A DNA stretch of 64,000 bases. Origin: an uncultured bacterium (GTDB taxonomy: Bacteria > Actinomycetota > Actinomycetes > S36-B12 > CAIYMF01). The DNA lies in the NCBI GenBank assembly GCA_903826575.1, contig CAIKEU010000029.1, positions 1-64,000 of the forward strand, read 5' to 3'. A program made the translations under genes and the position numbers. Position 1 is the first letter of the stretch, and each line of letters starts with the position of its first letter. The notes beneath the pieces were generated by a model that was not told the DNA's origin, did not search any database, and saw nothing but the letters and a program-made list of their open reading frames with translations. Positions 33,892 through 42,968 of this stretch are shown piece after piece.

Positions 33892-34743
33892 ATGAACGCA
33901 TCTGCTACGCCTGTTCCTGAACCGCTCTATGGCGGCGCACCGAGTGGACAGCGAGTTTCCATTTCTGATCTAGCCAGCGCAAAGGCGCGTGGTGAGAAAT
34001 GGCCAATGATCACCTCCTATGACGCTCTAACAGCTCGCGTTTTCGACGAGGCTGGCATTCCTGTCTTACTGGTCGGCGATTCCGCGGCAATGGTCGTTTA
34101 CGGTCACGACTCGACAATTCCCGTTACCGTCGATGAACTCATTCCGCTCGTGCGCGGGGTCGTGCGCGGATCCCGGCGGGCAATGGTCGTAGCCGATCTA
34201 CCTTTCGGCTCCTACCAGGCATCACCCCAGCAGGCACTTGAGACCGCAACCCGCTTCATGAAGGAAGCCGGCGCACACGCAGTCAAACTCGAAGGTGGAG
34301 CCCGAGTACTCCCCCACGTCGAACTTCTTGTGGCATCCGGAATTCCAGTCATGGCCCACCTGGGTCTCACCCCACAATCGGTGCACGCCTTCGGCGGCTA
34401 CAAGGTGCAGGGTCGGGGCGAAGACGGTGTGATGCTGATGCAGGACGCCAAGGCTCTCCAGGCCGCGGGCGCGTTTGCGGCTGTACTCGAAGTTGTACCT
34501 GCGGATTTGGCTGCGTCCGTAACAGCATCACTTCAGATTCCGACCGTCGGAATCGGCGCCGGCGCCGGCACGGACGCACAGGTGATTGTTTGGCAAGACA
34601 TGGCTGGCCTCACCCCAGGGCGCACTGCAAAGTTCGTCAAGAAGTACGCGGACGTCAATAGCGTTTTACTAGACGCAGCATCGCGCTGGGCTGATGACGT
34701 AGTGACGGGCGCATACCCATCACATGAGCACTCGTACAGCTAG
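33892..34743 (+). CDS. panB: 3-methyl-2-oxobutanoate hydroxymethyltransferase (ketopantoate synthesis)
   Basis: The 283-residue TIM-barrel enzyme has [38 protein letters not shown] (Mg-binding Asp), [25 protein letters not shown] and LEVVPADLA with the catalytic Glu. It transfers a one-carbon unit from methylenetetrahydrofolate to 2-oxoisovalerate, the first step towards pantothenate and CoA. The ATG at 33892 follows AAAGGA; an upstream in-frame start at 33733 crosses the divergent promoter and is rejected. PanC and PanD are not in the window. The gene's place between glnA2 and RNase H/phosphatase genes matches mycobacteria. Confidence 0.95.
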   Translation: MNASATPVPEPLYGGAPSGQRVSISDLASAKARGEKWPMITSYDALTARVFDEAGIPVLLVGDSAAMVVYGHDSTIPVTVDELIPLVRGVVRGSRRAMVVADLPFGSYQASPQQALETATRFMKEAGAHAVKLEGGARVLPHVELLVASGIPVMAHLGLTPQSVHAFGGYKVQGRGEDGVMLMQDAKALQAAGAFAAVLEVVPADLAASVTASLQIPTVGIGAGAGTDAQVIVWQDMAGLTPGRTAKFVKKYADVNSVLLDAASRWADDVVTGAYPSHEHSYS

Positions 34744-34820
34744 ACAGAGACGGAACCCGCAAAGCCAGGCAGCGTTGTTCATTGGCCGGCGCTAACGCCC
34801 ACGCCAAACCGGTGTGCGTC

Positions 34821-35507
34821 CTAGACGTCAGTGACGCGCAACCCTGCGTGTGCCTTGTAGCGACGATTCATCGAGATGAGGTTCGCCGTCATCGCTTCGA
34901 CCTGGTGGGCATTACGCAGACGACCGGCGTAGATACCGCGCATCCCCGAGATGCGATTCACTAGGGCTTGAACAATGTCAGTTGCCTCACGGTCGTCACC
35001 AACGACCAGGATGTCGGTATTGATATCGCCCACCGCCTCATCCAGCAGCAGCACCGCAGACACGTGATGGAATGCACCAACCACTCGCGCCTCGGGCGCC
35101 GCAAGTGCGGCCTCCTGCGCGGCGGAGCCAGCCTCAACCTGCAGCCCAAAGGCGCCTTGCTTGTCGAAGCCGAGCGGGTTTACACAGTCGATCACGATCT
35201 TGCCGGCCAATTCTCCGGCCAATTCAGCGAGCAAGGAGTGGTGGCCGTCATAGGGAACAGCGACGATCACAATGTCCGTATCGCGGGCACATGCGGTGTT
35301 GTCGGAACCCGTAACGCCGAAGCCGATCTCCGTTCCGGCCTGTGCGGCCCGCTCGGCCGACCGAGACCCAATGACTACTCGATGACCTGCCATCGCAAGT
35401 CTGCGAGCAAGGCCACGTCCCTGCTCGCCGGTGCCGCCGAGAACTCCGATGGAGAAGTTACTGACGTCAGGAAGATCGTGCGGCGAAGCTGGAATGTTTT
35501 CGGTCAT
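34821..35507 (-). CDS. F420H2:NADP+ oxidoreductase (NADPH-dependent F420 reductase)
   Basis: The 228-residue protein has the Fno/NpdG Rossmann start IGVLGGTGEQGRGLARRLA with VVIGSRSAERA, where Ser-Arg should bind the NADP phosphate. VIVAVPYDG, KIVIDCVNPL and VVGAFHHVSAVLL contact F420. It passes hydride between NADPH and the deazaflavin F420, supplying F420H2 to other enzymes. This marks the host as an F420 user, common in actinobacteria. It converges with panB (77-base gap) and diverges from the hypothetical gene at 35546. Confidence 0.9.
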   Translation of the reverse strand: MTENIPASPHDLPDVSNFSIGVLGGTGEQGRGLARRLAMAGHRVVIGSRSAERAAQAGTEIGFGVTGSDNTACARDTDIVIVAVPYDGHHSLLAELAGELAGKIVIDCVNPLGFDKQGAFGLQVEAGSAAQEAALAAPEARVVGAFHHVSAVLLLDEAVGDINTDILVVGDDREATDIVQALVNRISGMRGIYAGRLRNAHQVEAMTANLISMNRRYKAHAGLRVTDV

Positions 35508-35545
35508 GTCGCAATCTAACCAAATAACCTGCCGTACGGCACCAT

Positions 35546-36280
35546 GTGACTATGGATTCAGCCCGAGTGCAGTTGCTGCGCGAGCTACTGTCGACAACGG
35601 GATGGGTCGACAAAACCCGCGGCTTTGCTCGCTCGATTCGCCGCTCGACCGATGCCGGCAACGGTCTGCTGCTCGTCGGCACGCCCACGCAAGAGCCGTG
35701 GCACTTGGCAGCGCATCTCGATGACGAATCGCGCTACTCCGGGCTCCCCAGTTTGATGCCCACACTCGTTCGTTGGAATCCGCCGCCGGGGGCTCCCGCG
35801 CATTTATCGATTGGCCTTGATCGCATCGAATCCGCCGGACGCGGCGAAACGCTCTTCATCGTTGCGCCCGACGATCCAACTGACGCATTACTCGAACGCC
35901 TATCCGACGCTCGCAAGTCCGGAGCCACACTGCTAACGATGGACCGCGGGGACGACGATCTCGCCGGACTAGCTCACGATCAATTGATCGTTCCAGCAAC
36001 CGGCCTTATTTCCATCTCAGGTGAACCACTAACGAGCGACCCGAGTATGACCAGTCTCCCCCTATTCACATCTGTGAGTGCGTCCACGCCGCCAATAAAT
36101 CGAATGGCTGAAATGGAGTTAGTTACCCCGGCGATGTCATTCGATACGGTTCAGCATCTGGTTTCAGCCGCGGCAGGCGAAGCACCCGAAAGGGCGGCCG
36201 ACTCTCGACGCAGTTTCCGCGATCGTGTGGGGCGCATGCTCGACAGTATTCAGGGTGCACCGCCACCTAGCGACTGGTAG
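35546..36280 (+). CDS. Conserved hypothetical protein, possibly SIS-like fold
   Basis: I do not recognise this 244-residue protein with confidence. It is soluble, with no signal peptide or membrane helix. Segments such as NGLLLVGTPTQEPWHLAAHL, ETLFIVAPDDPTDALLERL and SGATLLTMDRGDDDLAGLAHDQLIVP alternate strand and helix like an SIS or other Rossmann-like domain. The C terminus (about residues 200-244) is charged and probably disordered. The start is GTG at 35546 or ATG at 35552. The MFS gene follows 5 bases after its stop, so the two are probably cotranscribed. Confidence 0.7.
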   Translation: MTMDSARVQLLRELLSTTGWVDKTRGFARSIRRSTDAGNGLLLVGTPTQEPWHLAAHLDDESRYSGLPSLMPTLVRWNPPPGAPAHLSIGLDRIESAGRGETLFIVAPDDPTDALLERLSDARKSGATLLTMDRGDDDLAGLAHDQLIVPATGLISISGEPLTSDPSMTSLPLFTSVSASTPPINRMAEMELVTPAMSFDTVQHLVSAAAGEAPERAADSRRSFRDRVGRMLDSIQGAPPPSDW

Positions 36281-36285
36281 AGCGG

Positions 36286-37617
36286 ATGACCTCGAATCCA
36301 CCTAGCAGCACGAATGGCGACGCCTCAACGGTAAAGAAGTCGAGCTGGAGAATCGATACGTCCGCACTTCGCGGACCACGCGATTTTCGACTGTTGTTCT
36401 TCGCTGGTCTCATATCAACTATCGGCTCGATGTTTACGTACGTGGCTGTGCCGTTACAAGCACAGCGCATGACGGGCTCGTTCGTCGTAGTTGGATTACT
36501 TGGTCTCGCCGAAGTGATTCCACTGATCGTGTTTGGACTGTGGGGCGGTGCGCTCGCTGACCACATGGATCGGCGTCAGATGGTGCTCATCGGCGAAGTC
36601 GGCGCTGCAACCTGCACTGTTCTTCTGTTCGTCAATGCTCTGAGCCCCACTCCGCAGGTGTGGGTGTTGTTCGTCGTGGGCGCACTGTTTGCCGTTTTCG
36701 ACTCCATCCAACGACCATCCCTCGATGCACTCTTGCCACAGATAGTTGCGCACGACGACATCACAAGTGCCGCAGCGTTGATGTCGTTGCGAGGTAACGC
36801 AACCTTCATTTTTGGAACTGCGATTGGCGGTTTCATTGCGAGTTATGCCGGTGTTGCCACCGCATATGGCCTCGACATCCTCACCTACGTCGCGTCATTT
36901 CTGTTGCTCATTCAGATCAGTAGTCGCGGTCGAATGTCCGATGAGGATCGACTGCCAGGACTGTCATCAATCACCGACGGACTTAGCTATGCGTGGCAGC
37001 GCAAAGACTTACTTGGCACATACGCAATCGATACAACGGCCATGATCTTTGCCTTTCCGACTGCAGTGTTTCCATTCGTTGCCGAGAAGTACAACGCACC
37101 GTGGGCATTGGGACTGCTCTTTGCTGCACCAGCAATCGGTGCCGGAATTGCATCGTTGACAAGCGGCTGGACATCACGCGTACATCGCCATGGTCGCGCA
37201 ATTTTCTTGGCAGCAATCGCATACGGTTTCGCAATCACACTGTTCGGACTCTCACCCACATTGCCAATCGCCTTGTTCTTTTTGGCCGTCTCAGGTGCAA
37301 CCGACATGGTCAGCGTCGTGTTTCGTCAATCAATTTGGAACAAGTCAATTCCCGATGCAGTTCGCGGTCGACTGGCTGGGATTGAACTCATGTCGTACGC
37401 AATCGGCCCGCAACTTGGTAACGCACGTGTGAGTCTCGGTGCACAATGGCGAGGACTTACAGCGTCAATTGCGACCGGCGGAATCCTCTGCGCTGCAGGC
37501 GTTTTCGGCCTTGCAGTTGCCCTTCCATCATTGTGGAGTTACGACGAGCGGACGTCGATTCACGTCGCGAACGTTCGCGAAGAACGTGAACGACATCAAC
37601 AACTCAAACCTGAGTAA
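36286..37617 (+). CDS. MFS transporter (MFS_3/EntS-like exporter)
   Basis: The 443-residue membrane protein has about twelve hydrophobic segments. Motif A reads LWGGALADHMDRRQMVLIGEVGAA and FAVFDSIQRPSLDALLPQIV follows, typical of the EntS/macrolide-exporter branch. A hydrophilic N terminus of about 25 residues includes GPRDFRLLFFAGLISTIGSMFTYVAVPLQ. It is encoded 5 bases after the hypothetical protein gene. The substrate is unknown. It is paralogous in type to the transporter at 22908-24194. Confidence 0.87.
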   Translation: MTSNPPSSTNGDASTVKKSSWRIDTSALRGPRDFRLLFFAGLISTIGSMFTYVAVPLQAQRMTGSFVVVGLLGLAEVIPLIVFGLWGGALADHMDRRQMVLIGEVGAATCTVLLFVNALSPTPQVWVLFVVGALFAVFDSIQRPSLDALLPQIVAHDDITSAAALMSLRGNATFIFGTAIGGFIASYAGVATAYGLDILTYVASFLLLIQISSRGRMSDEDRLPGLSSITDGLSYAWQRKDLLGTYAIDTTAMIFAFPTAVFPFVAEKYNAPWALGLLFAAPAIGAGIASLTSGWTSRVHRHGRAIFLAAIAYGFAITLFGLSPTLPIALFFLAVSGATDMVSVVFRQSIWNKSIPDAVRGRLAGIELMSYAIGPQLGNARVSLGAQWRGLTASIATGGILCAAGVFGLAVALPSLWSYDERTSIHVANVREERERHQQLKPE

Positions 37618-37765
37618 CCATGTGCCCGTTGTGATCTGCGCTACGAGCCGTACGACACGAAGTTGCGTACCGACGTATACATGCGTCACATTTGTAACTA
37701 GTTCTGACACAGTTAAGAACATAGGATTCCGGCAACAAGGCTGGGGTACGACTCAGGGAGGCATC

Positions 37766-38197
37766 GTGGCGGCTGCTAAGACCACCGCGAAGAAGGTTGC
37801 CAAAAAGGCACCCGCGAAAAAGGTAGTTGCTAAGAAGGCACCAGCCAAGAAGGCCGTTGCTAAGAAGGCACCAGCCAAGACCGCTGCTGCGAAGAAGGCA
37901 GTTGCAACGAAAGTTGCGGCTCGCAAGGCCGCGGTAAAGAAGGCGCCGGCCAAGACTGCGGCTGCAACGAAGTCAGTCGCCAAGAAGGCTGCCGTCAAGA
38001 AGGCCGCTGTCAAGAAGTCGGTCACTACTAAGACTGCCGTTCGTAAGGCTGCCGTCAAGAAGGCCGTCGCCAAGAAGGCACCAGCACGCAAGGTTGCTGC
38101 CAAGAAGGCACCGGCCAAGAAAGCTGCTGTTAAGGCACCGGCTCGCAAGACCGTTGCTAAGAAGGCACCAGCGCGCAAGGCCGCTACAAAGCGATAA
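37766..38197 (+). CDS. Lysine/alanine-rich histone H1-like nucleoid protein
   Basis: The 143-residue protein consists almost wholly of degenerate Lys/Ala/Pro/Val repeats (KKAPAKK, KKAVAKK, RKAAVKK), like the tails of histone H1 and of actinobacterial HupS/HupB proteins, but without a globular HU domain. It is extremely basic and should bind nucleic acid non-specifically. The GTG at 37766 follows GGGAGG; upstream codons in the same frame overlap the MFS gene and are not repeat-like. It ends two bases before a very strong terminator-like hairpin. The repeats favour slippage, so copy number may vary among strains. Confidence 0.85.
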   Translation: MAAAKTTAKKVAKKAPAKKVVAKKAPAKKAVAKKAPAKTAAAKKAVATKVAARKAAVKKAPAKTAAATKSVAKKAAVKKAAVKKSVTTKTAVRKAAVKKAVAKKAPARKVAAKKAPAKKAAVKAPARKTVAKKAPARKAATKR

Positions 38198-38198
38198 C

Positions 38199-38254
38199 GT
38201 TCTTAAACAGTGATGGCCGGTACCTTCGGGTGCCGGCCATCACTGTTTAAGAAC
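38199..38254 (+). terminator. Very long hairpin terminator with UUCG tetraloop after the histone-like gene
   Basis: A 26-base-pair stem (38199-38224 with 38229-38254) fully paired in RNA with one U-G wobble, closed by a C(UUCG)G tetraloop. It begins one base after the TAA. There is no T-run, as is frequent in actinobacterial terminators. It lies 23 bases before the map start. Confidence 0.8.
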
Positions 38255-38276
38255 CCATTGCTCGTAGACTTGCGCC

Positions 38277-39140
38277 ATGCCTCTATCCCCCGGTGACGTC
38301 TCACCGATGCGAACGGTCCCTGCACATATTCCGCGTCCCGAGTATGTGGGTAAGCCACGCGCGCAGCGACCGACTGGATCGGAAGTAAAGGACGCCGACA
38401 CGATCGAACGCATGCGGGCCGCCGGCAAACTCGCCGCTCAAGCACTCGCCGAGGTCGGTGCCCACATCAAACCCGGGATCACCACTGACGAACTGGATCG
38501 AATCGGTCACGAGTTCCTCTGCGACCACAATGCATATCCGTCGACCTTGGGTTACCCGGGCGGAGGCCGTGGTCCGATCTTCACGAAGTCGTTGTGTTCA
38601 TCACTCAACGAAGTGATCTGTCACGGCGTGCCAGATTCAACCGCGCTGACAGACGGTGACATTTGCAATATCGACATCACCGCCTTCATCTACGGCGTCC
38701 ACGGCGATACCAATGCGACCTTCCTCGTAGGTGATGTCGACGAAGATTCACGGCTGCTCGTAGAGCGCACTCACGAGGCGACAATGCGAGCAATCAACGC
38801 GGTCGCGCCTGGGCGCGAGCTGAACATTATCGGCCGCGTGATCGAGTCGTACGCGAGGCGATTCGGTTACGGGGTAGTTCGCGATTTCACCGGTCACGGG
38901 ATCGGTACGGCTTTCCACAGCGGACTTGTCGTCCCGCACTTTGACGATCCAACCGCCACCACCATTATCGAAGCCGGCATGACGTTCACAATCGAGCCCA
39001 TGTTGACGTTGGGGACGTACACCTGGGACATGTGGAATGACGGTTGGACGATTGTCACAAAGGACCTCAAGCGATCAGCTCAGTTCGAGCACACGATTTT
39101 GGTCACCGACTCTGGGGCAGAAATCTTGACCGCAGCGTAG
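38277..39140 (+). CDS. map: Type I methionine aminopeptidase with N-terminal extension
   Basis: The 287-residue protein has an N-terminal extension of about 40 residues with PRPEYVGKP, like the extended actinobacterial MetAP Ic. The M24 catalytic domain follows with all five metal ligands visible: Asp in ICNIDIT, Asp in HGDTNATF, His in TGHGIG, Glu in TIEPM and Glu in FEHTILV. It removes the initiator methionine from nascent proteins. It is a useful contrast to the degenerate M24 protein at 14445. The ATG at 38277 begins directly after the long hairpin. Confidence 0.95.
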   Translation: MPLSPGDVSPMRTVPAHIPRPEYVGKPRAQRPTGSEVKDADTIERMRAAGKLAAQALAEVGAHIKPGITTDELDRIGHEFLCDHNAYPSTLGYPGGGRGPIFTKSLCSSLNEVICHGVPDSTALTDGDICNIDITAFIYGVHGDTNATFLVGDVDEDSRLLVERTHEATMRAINAVAPGRELNIIGRVIESYARRFGYGVVRDFTGHGIGTAFHSGLVVPHFDDPTATTIIEAGMTFTIEPMLTLGTYTWDMWNDGWTIVTKDLKRSAQFEHTILVTDSGAEILTAA

Positions 39141-39183
39141 CGGGCGCCACGATTTAGCGAACGTCACCATCTACTGTTATGCC

Positions 39184-39957
39184 ATGCCTTCATTACCCCA
39201 AGTCCCATCATGGTCTGACGACGTGAAGACTCTGGCCATCGACATCGGCGGAAGTGGATTCAAGGCAGCGGTTCTGAGCGCCAACGGTTCGATGACGACC
39301 CAGCGCGTGCGCATCGAAACTCCTTACCCATGCCCACCCGAGGTGTTCATCGACACCGTCACGCATCTCGTCCATGACTTAGGTTCATGGGACAGGGTCA
39401 GCGTCGGATTTCCCGGCTTAGTCAGGCAGGGGCGGGTACGCAATATCCCCACACTTTCTCGGCGTGCGTACGACGGAGAATCCGATCCAGAACTTGAAGC
39501 CATTTGGGAAAACTACGATCTCGAGTCAGCTCTGGCGCAAGCCTTCGGGGTGCCGGTCAAGGTGGCCAATGATGCAGACGTGCAGGGTTGTGCGGTCGTC
39601 GAGGGCCGCGGCTTCGAGTTCGTTATGACCTTGGGGACGGGTGTGGGCACGGCACTGTTTCTCAACGGTCGTCTCGCTCCTCATCTTGAGGCCGGCCACG
39701 CCCCCTTTCGAAAGGGCGACACATTCGAAGAGCAGCTCGGAAATGTGGCACGCGTCGCTGTCGGTAATGAGAGATGGCGACGTCGACTGGTAAAAGCTAT
39801 TGCCGCCTACAATTCGTTCCTGTTCTTCGACACGATCTTCATCGGTGGTGGGAACGCAAAACACGTTGACCCGGCAATGCTGCCGGAAAATGCTCGCATC
39901 GTTGACAACACGGCGGGTATCACCGGCGGCGTTCGACTGTGGGATATGGACAGTTAG
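39184..39957 (+). CDS. ppgK: Polyphosphate glucokinase (ROK family)
   Basis: The 257-residue ROK-type kinase has the phosphate-binding DIGGSGFKAAVL, the sugar-binding VANDADVQG with catalytic Asp, LGTGVGTALFLNGRLAPHLE and FDTIFIGGGNAKH. The zinc motif of other ROK glucokinases is absent, as expected for PpgK. The family phosphorylates glucose using polyphosphate or ATP, an actinobacterial speciality. Start is ATG at 39184; no strong Shine-Dalgarno is seen, and a GTG at 39223 (VKTLAID) is an alternative. Confidence 0.9.
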   Translation: MPSLPQVPSWSDDVKTLAIDIGGSGFKAAVLSANGSMTTQRVRIETPYPCPPEVFIDTVTHLVHDLGSWDRVSVGFPGLVRQGRVRNIPTLSRRAYDGESDPELEAIWENYDLESALAQAFGVPVKVANDADVQGCAVVEGRGFEFVMTLGTGVGTALFLNGRLAPHLEAGHAPFRKGDTFEEQLGNVARVAVGNERWRRRLVKAIAAYNSFLFFDTIFIGGGNAKHVDPAMLPENARIVDNTAGITGGVRLWDMDS

Positions 39958-39969
39958 GACCGTCTGAGT

Positions 39970-39989
39970 GTAGTTGGATTTTCAATTAC
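39970..39989. promoter_or_regulatory. Candidate MarR operator
   Basis: Imperfect inverted repeat GTAGTTG-GATTTT-CAATTAC (6 of 7 pairs), 24 bases upstream of the MarR start. Size and AT content fit a MarR autoregulatory site. Confidence 0.4.
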
Positions 39990-40013
39990 CTCGTTCTCGA
40001 CGTACCATAGGGC

Positions 40014-40520
40014 ATGACCAACTGGCTCGATGTCGATCAGCAGCGACATTGGCGCGCATACATCGCGGCGACCACGTTGCTCCACGAACAGTTATCGCGA
40101 GAGTTGCAGGACGAACACGGCATCTCGATGGGTGATTACGAAATCCTGGTCCGCCTGTCCGAAGCACCAGATCGCACCCTTCGGATGAGTCACCTCGCCG
40201 ACAGCACGTTGGCAAGCCGCAGCCGGCTGTCGCATCAAATCGACCGACTGGAGAAGGCCGGAGTCGTGCGCCGACAGGCCTGTGATGAGGACCGGCGCGG
40301 CCAAAACGCAATTCTGACCGACGAAGGTTTCGCTCTCCTAGTTGGTGCCGCGCCAACTCACGTCACCGGTGTTCGTAAGTACCTCGTCGATCTTCTGACC
40401 GCAGAACAATTCAGTGCGCTCGGTCGCGCCTGCGAAATCATCGCCGAAAACTTAGACGAAAACCCATTCGCACTCAAAGTCTGCCCGACCGGCAACGAAA
40501 AGAACCGAGATCTTCTGTGA
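40014..40520 (+). CDS. MarR-family transcriptional regulator
   Basis: The 168-residue protein has the MarR winged helix: YEILVRLSEAPDRTLRMSHLADSTLASRSRLSHQIDRLEKAGVVRR, then DRRGQNAILTDEGFALL for the wing. It regulates itself or distant genes; neither neighbour is an obvious target. An imperfect palindrome upstream may be its operator. A strong bidirectional terminator separates it from the convergent LPKTG gene. No cysteine-based redox sensor motif is evident. Confidence 0.9.
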   Translation: MTNWLDVDQQRHWRAYIAATTLLHEQLSRELQDEHGISMGDYEILVRLSEAPDRTLRMSHLADSTLASRSRLSHQIDRLEKAGVVRRQACDEDRRGQNAILTDEGFALLVGAAPTHVTGVRKYLVDLLTAEQFSALGRACEIIAENLDENPFALKVCPTGNEKNRDLL

Positions 40521-40533
40521 GTTCGGCTCGGTA

Positions 40534-40575
40534 AATGCAGTGACCTCGCACATCTGTGCGAGGTCACTGCATTTG
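40534..40575. terminator. Bidirectional terminator between MarR and LPKTG genes
   Basis: Perfect 19-base-pair stem (40534-40552 with 40557-40575), loop ATCT, with A and T tracts at the ends. It lies between convergent genes and can serve both. Confidence 0.85.
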
Positions 40576-40620
40576 TTTGCTATACATGCGACCTGCCTGG
40601 TGCAGGTCGCCGACGCGGTA

Positions 40621-41262
40621 CTACTCGTGAGTGCCGCGCGGACGTCCAGCCACAACAGCAGCGGCGCCGAGGGCCGCGAGTGCCAGGCCAATAAGGGCTT
40701 CTGTTCCCGTGTTAGATGTTCCAGTCTTCGGCAACTGCGACGCGTTGCTGCCACCGGTGTTGCCATCACCGCCGTTGCCGCCATTTGCGCCTGCACCACT
40801 GTCAGTGCCGCTCGGGTCAGTGCTCTGCGAGGGATCCTCCGAAGGCGAATCGGTGGCTGAGGCTGACTCACTCGGAGTGTCCGTGGGCGAGGCACTGTCG
40901 GTTGGCGATGCACTCTCCGTGGGTGAATCGGTTGGCGAGGCGGACTCCGTGGGCGAGGCGGACTCCGTTGGCGATGCGCTCTCCGTGGGCGATGCGGACT
41001 CTGTCGGTGAGGCGCTGTCCGTCGGCGACGGCGAATCCGTCGGCGTTGCTGAATCCGTCGGCGTCGGAGAATCGGTCGGCGAAGCCGTTGGCGAGCCACT
41101 GTCGGTTGGGATTGGCGTAGGGGCGCAAGCCGGGCGGACACCAACCGCAGCTGCCGTGCCAATCAGCGGGCCAGCGCTTAACCCTAGAACTGCAGTTGCT
41201 GCACAGGCAGCCAAGGCGACGCGGACCTGCTTACGACGCAATGAAGATGTCGATCCTGACAA
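40621..41262 (-). CDS. Secreted LPKTG cell-wall-anchored Ser/Pro/Thr repeat protein
   Basis: The 213-residue protein has a signal peptide (residues about 1-37, VALAACAATAVLGLSAG core), then a stalk of about 100 residues made of ESASPT/DSPT repeats. A Gly/Asn-rich spacer follows, then the sortase signal LPKTG, a hydrophobic helix and the basic tail RPRGTHE. It contains no globular domain, so it is a wall-anchored spacer, probably glycosylated on Ser/Thr. The start is TTG at 41262: GGAGGG precedes it by 6 bases and the signal peptide begins there. No sortase gene is in the window. The convergent terminator lies 45 bases after its stop. Confidence 0.85.
   Translation of the reverse strand: MSGSTSSLRRKQVRVALAACAATAVLGLSAGPLIGTAAAVGVRPACAPTPIPTDSGSPTASPTDSPTPTDSATPTDSPSPTDSASPTESASPTESASPTESASPTESASPTDSPTESASPTDSASPTDTPSESASATDSPSEDPSQSTDPSGTDSGAGANGGNGGDGNTGGSNASQLPKTGTSNTGTEALIGLALAALGAAAVVAGRPRGTHE
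40860..41100. repeat. Tandem DNA repeats encoding the ESASPT/DSPT stalk
   Basis: Degenerate 18-base units, interrupted by 12-base units, encode repeating ESASPT-type hexapeptides within the LPKTG protein. The array can slip and change stalk length. Confidence 0.75.
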
Positions 41263-41532
41263 CGTAATCCCTCCAAGAACAATCAATGACAAAGCACAGT
41301 GTGCCCTATTGCTGGGGCAGCCACAGGCATTTCGACCCATCTGTCGAGCAAATGTTGGTGAACAGTTCGTTTGCACATTCAGCTCTTACCGCACAGCGCC
41401 GAAGGGGCGGGAAGTTCGCTGTGAAACAGGGCATTGTTCAACTAGCACAGGGTAATTCGAGTCTTACACAGGGTTAACAACGTCACGGTCATTCATCGTG
41501 GAGCACCGACGAGTTCTCCCGGACACAGGTGC

Positions 41533-42918
41533 TTACTTGTATCCAGCCATTGTCAGCGCGGACTGCAACGACGTTTTGAATGCGGCGCTTGTGTACGTAG
41601 CGCCGGAGTACGAGGCGATGTTGGCGGAGTTCGCGGCAATAGCCTCGGAGATCAACGTGGGCTTGGCCGCAGCACAGATCCGCGCTGATGTGCTGTCCGC
41701 TGTCGGACAAACGGGAACGGTAATCGCCGTGATCTTGCCACCAGAGATCGTGGCCACTACCTGAACGTTTCCGGTCACACCTTGACCAGGCACATTCACA
41801 ACCGTACTTGTGCCGGTGTAGACACCGTCGATCACCGTGCTTGCCGGAACCGTCGGGGTGGGTGTTGGTGTTGGCGTGACGACCGTGGGCGTTGGTGTTG
41901 GCGTCACAACCACCGGCGGCGGTGTCGGTGTTGGCGCGACCACTGTCGGTGTGGGAGTAGGCGCAACGACCGTCGGCGTAGGGGTGGGTGTTGCCACCGT
42001 GGGGGCGGGGGTTGGGGTCGGAGTTGTTGGTACGGGCGACGGAGTGGACGACGTGGTCGGGGACGGAGTCGCGGATGCAACCGTGGTTGCTCCTGGAGTG
42101 GCCCAGATCAGCCCAAGTGAACCGTCAAAGCAGGCCCCGTTATCTACGTAGACCTGGTATCCGTTGGTGTCGTTGGTGACACTGCCACACGTGGTGGACC
42201 ATGTCTGCCCTGGCGCCAAGATGGCAGACGGTCCATAACGCGGGTCAACGCTGACGGGTACTCCGTTAACGATTGTCACGCCGTTCACGATGGTCGTCGT
42301 CGGCGTTGAACTAGGCGCAGCGGTTGCGGACGTTGTGGGCGCAGCGGACGGCGTCGCTGAGGGAGCCACCGAGGGCGACACCGATGGACGCGGGGCCGCA
42401 CTTGTTAGCGTAGGCGTCGCGGTGACTGTCGCGAGGTTCGTCTGATCGGCGAGGAGAACGGTGGTGCACGAGTACGTCCACGTCTCACCAATGTTGAGTA
42501 GCGGATCTGCGTCGTTGCCGGTCGGGCCGACAATATGCGAGCAACCAACGTCTGAGATGCGAACGTTGGTGAAGTCCGTGGTGCCGGTGTTCTTCAACGT
42601 GTAGGTGAAGGTAACCGTCGAACCGACCGATACCAGTAACTGATCGGACGTCGTAACCAGAGACATCGAGGCATTACGCGCATAGACCGTATGGCCGGAA
42701 CTAACTGATACGTCTATGTTTTCAAGGTTCGTACCCGGAGCGACGGGGGCAGAGTTATCAGCAATAGCCGAAGACAAGAGATTCGCTCCGAAGACCGCAG
42801 CGATTCCAACAGCGGTCCCCGCGGAAACCAGTACGCGATTGCTAACGATCGGCGACGAGTGGCCAGAGGCTACGTGCTTGCCTCCGACCACTCCGCGACG
42901 ACTTGCGTGCTTACCCAT
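41533..42918 (-). CDS. Secreted DUF11-like/FMN-binding domain protein with long Pro/Thr linker
   Basis: The 461-residue protein has a signal-anchor at about residues 28-53. A DUF11-like beta-sandwich covers about 55-170 (STVTFTYTLKNTGTTDFTNVRISDVG, ETWTYSCTTVLLADQT). Two low-complexity Ser/Thr/Pro/Val linkers flank a Cys-containing insert at about 210-270. The C-terminal FMN-binding domain (about 365-461) has VIDGVYTGTSTVV, VATISGGKITAI and the flavinylation motif SGATYTS (Thr 441), where ApbE-type transferases attach FMN covalently. It probably carries electrons outside the membrane. It is paralogous to the next gene upstream, 50 bases away. The start codon has only a distant AGGGA. No ApbE gene is in the window. 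Confidence 0.8.
   Translation of the reverse strand: MGKHASRRGVVGGKHVASGHSSPIVSNRVLVSAGTAVGIAAVFGANLLSSAIADNSAPVAPGTNLENIDVSVSSGHTVYARNASMSLVTTSDQLLVSVGSTVTFTYTLKNTGTTDFTNVRISDVGCSHIVGPTGNDADPLLNIGETWTYSCTTVLLADQTNLATVTATPTLTSAAPRPSVSPSVAPSATPSAAPTTSATAAPSSTPTTTIVNGVTIVNGVPVSVDPRYGPSAILAPGQTWSTTCGSVTNDTNGYQVYVDNGACFDGSLGLIWATPGATTVASATPSPTTSSTPSPVPTTPTPTPAPTVATPTPTPTVVAPTPTPTVVAPTPTPPPVVVTPTPTPTVVTPTPTPTPTVPASTVIDGVYTGTSTVVNVPGQGVTGNVQVVATISGGKITAITVPVCPTADSTSARICAAAKPTLISEAIAANSANIASYSGATYTSAAFKTSLQSALTMAGYK
41840..42060. repeat. Low-complexity GT-rich tract encoding the PTPTPTVV linker
   Basis: Repeated short units on the minus strand encode TPTPTPTVVAP-type repeats in the linker of the FMN-binding protein. 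The linker probably spans the peptidoglycan. Confidence 0.75.
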
Positions 42919-42968
42919 GAAGAAAGACGTCCCTAGTTAGTACGTAATCTCAGAGCGACAAGAACGAT

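Noticed and set aside
40860-41100. Repeat array considered as CRISPR
   Set aside because: Units are contiguous, in frame and encode a peptide repeat; there are no unique spacers or cas genes.
40631-41455. Long plus-strand frame encoding SVGEADSVGEA-type repeats
   Set aside because: It is the antisense of the LPKTG stalk repeats. The minus strand has a ribosome site, signal peptide and LPKTG anchor; the plus frame has none of these.
41782-42151. Plus-strand frames rich in Trp/Arg/Gly or VGVGVGA repeats
   Set aside because: They arise from the opposite strand of the Pro/Thr linker repeats of the FMN-binding protein.
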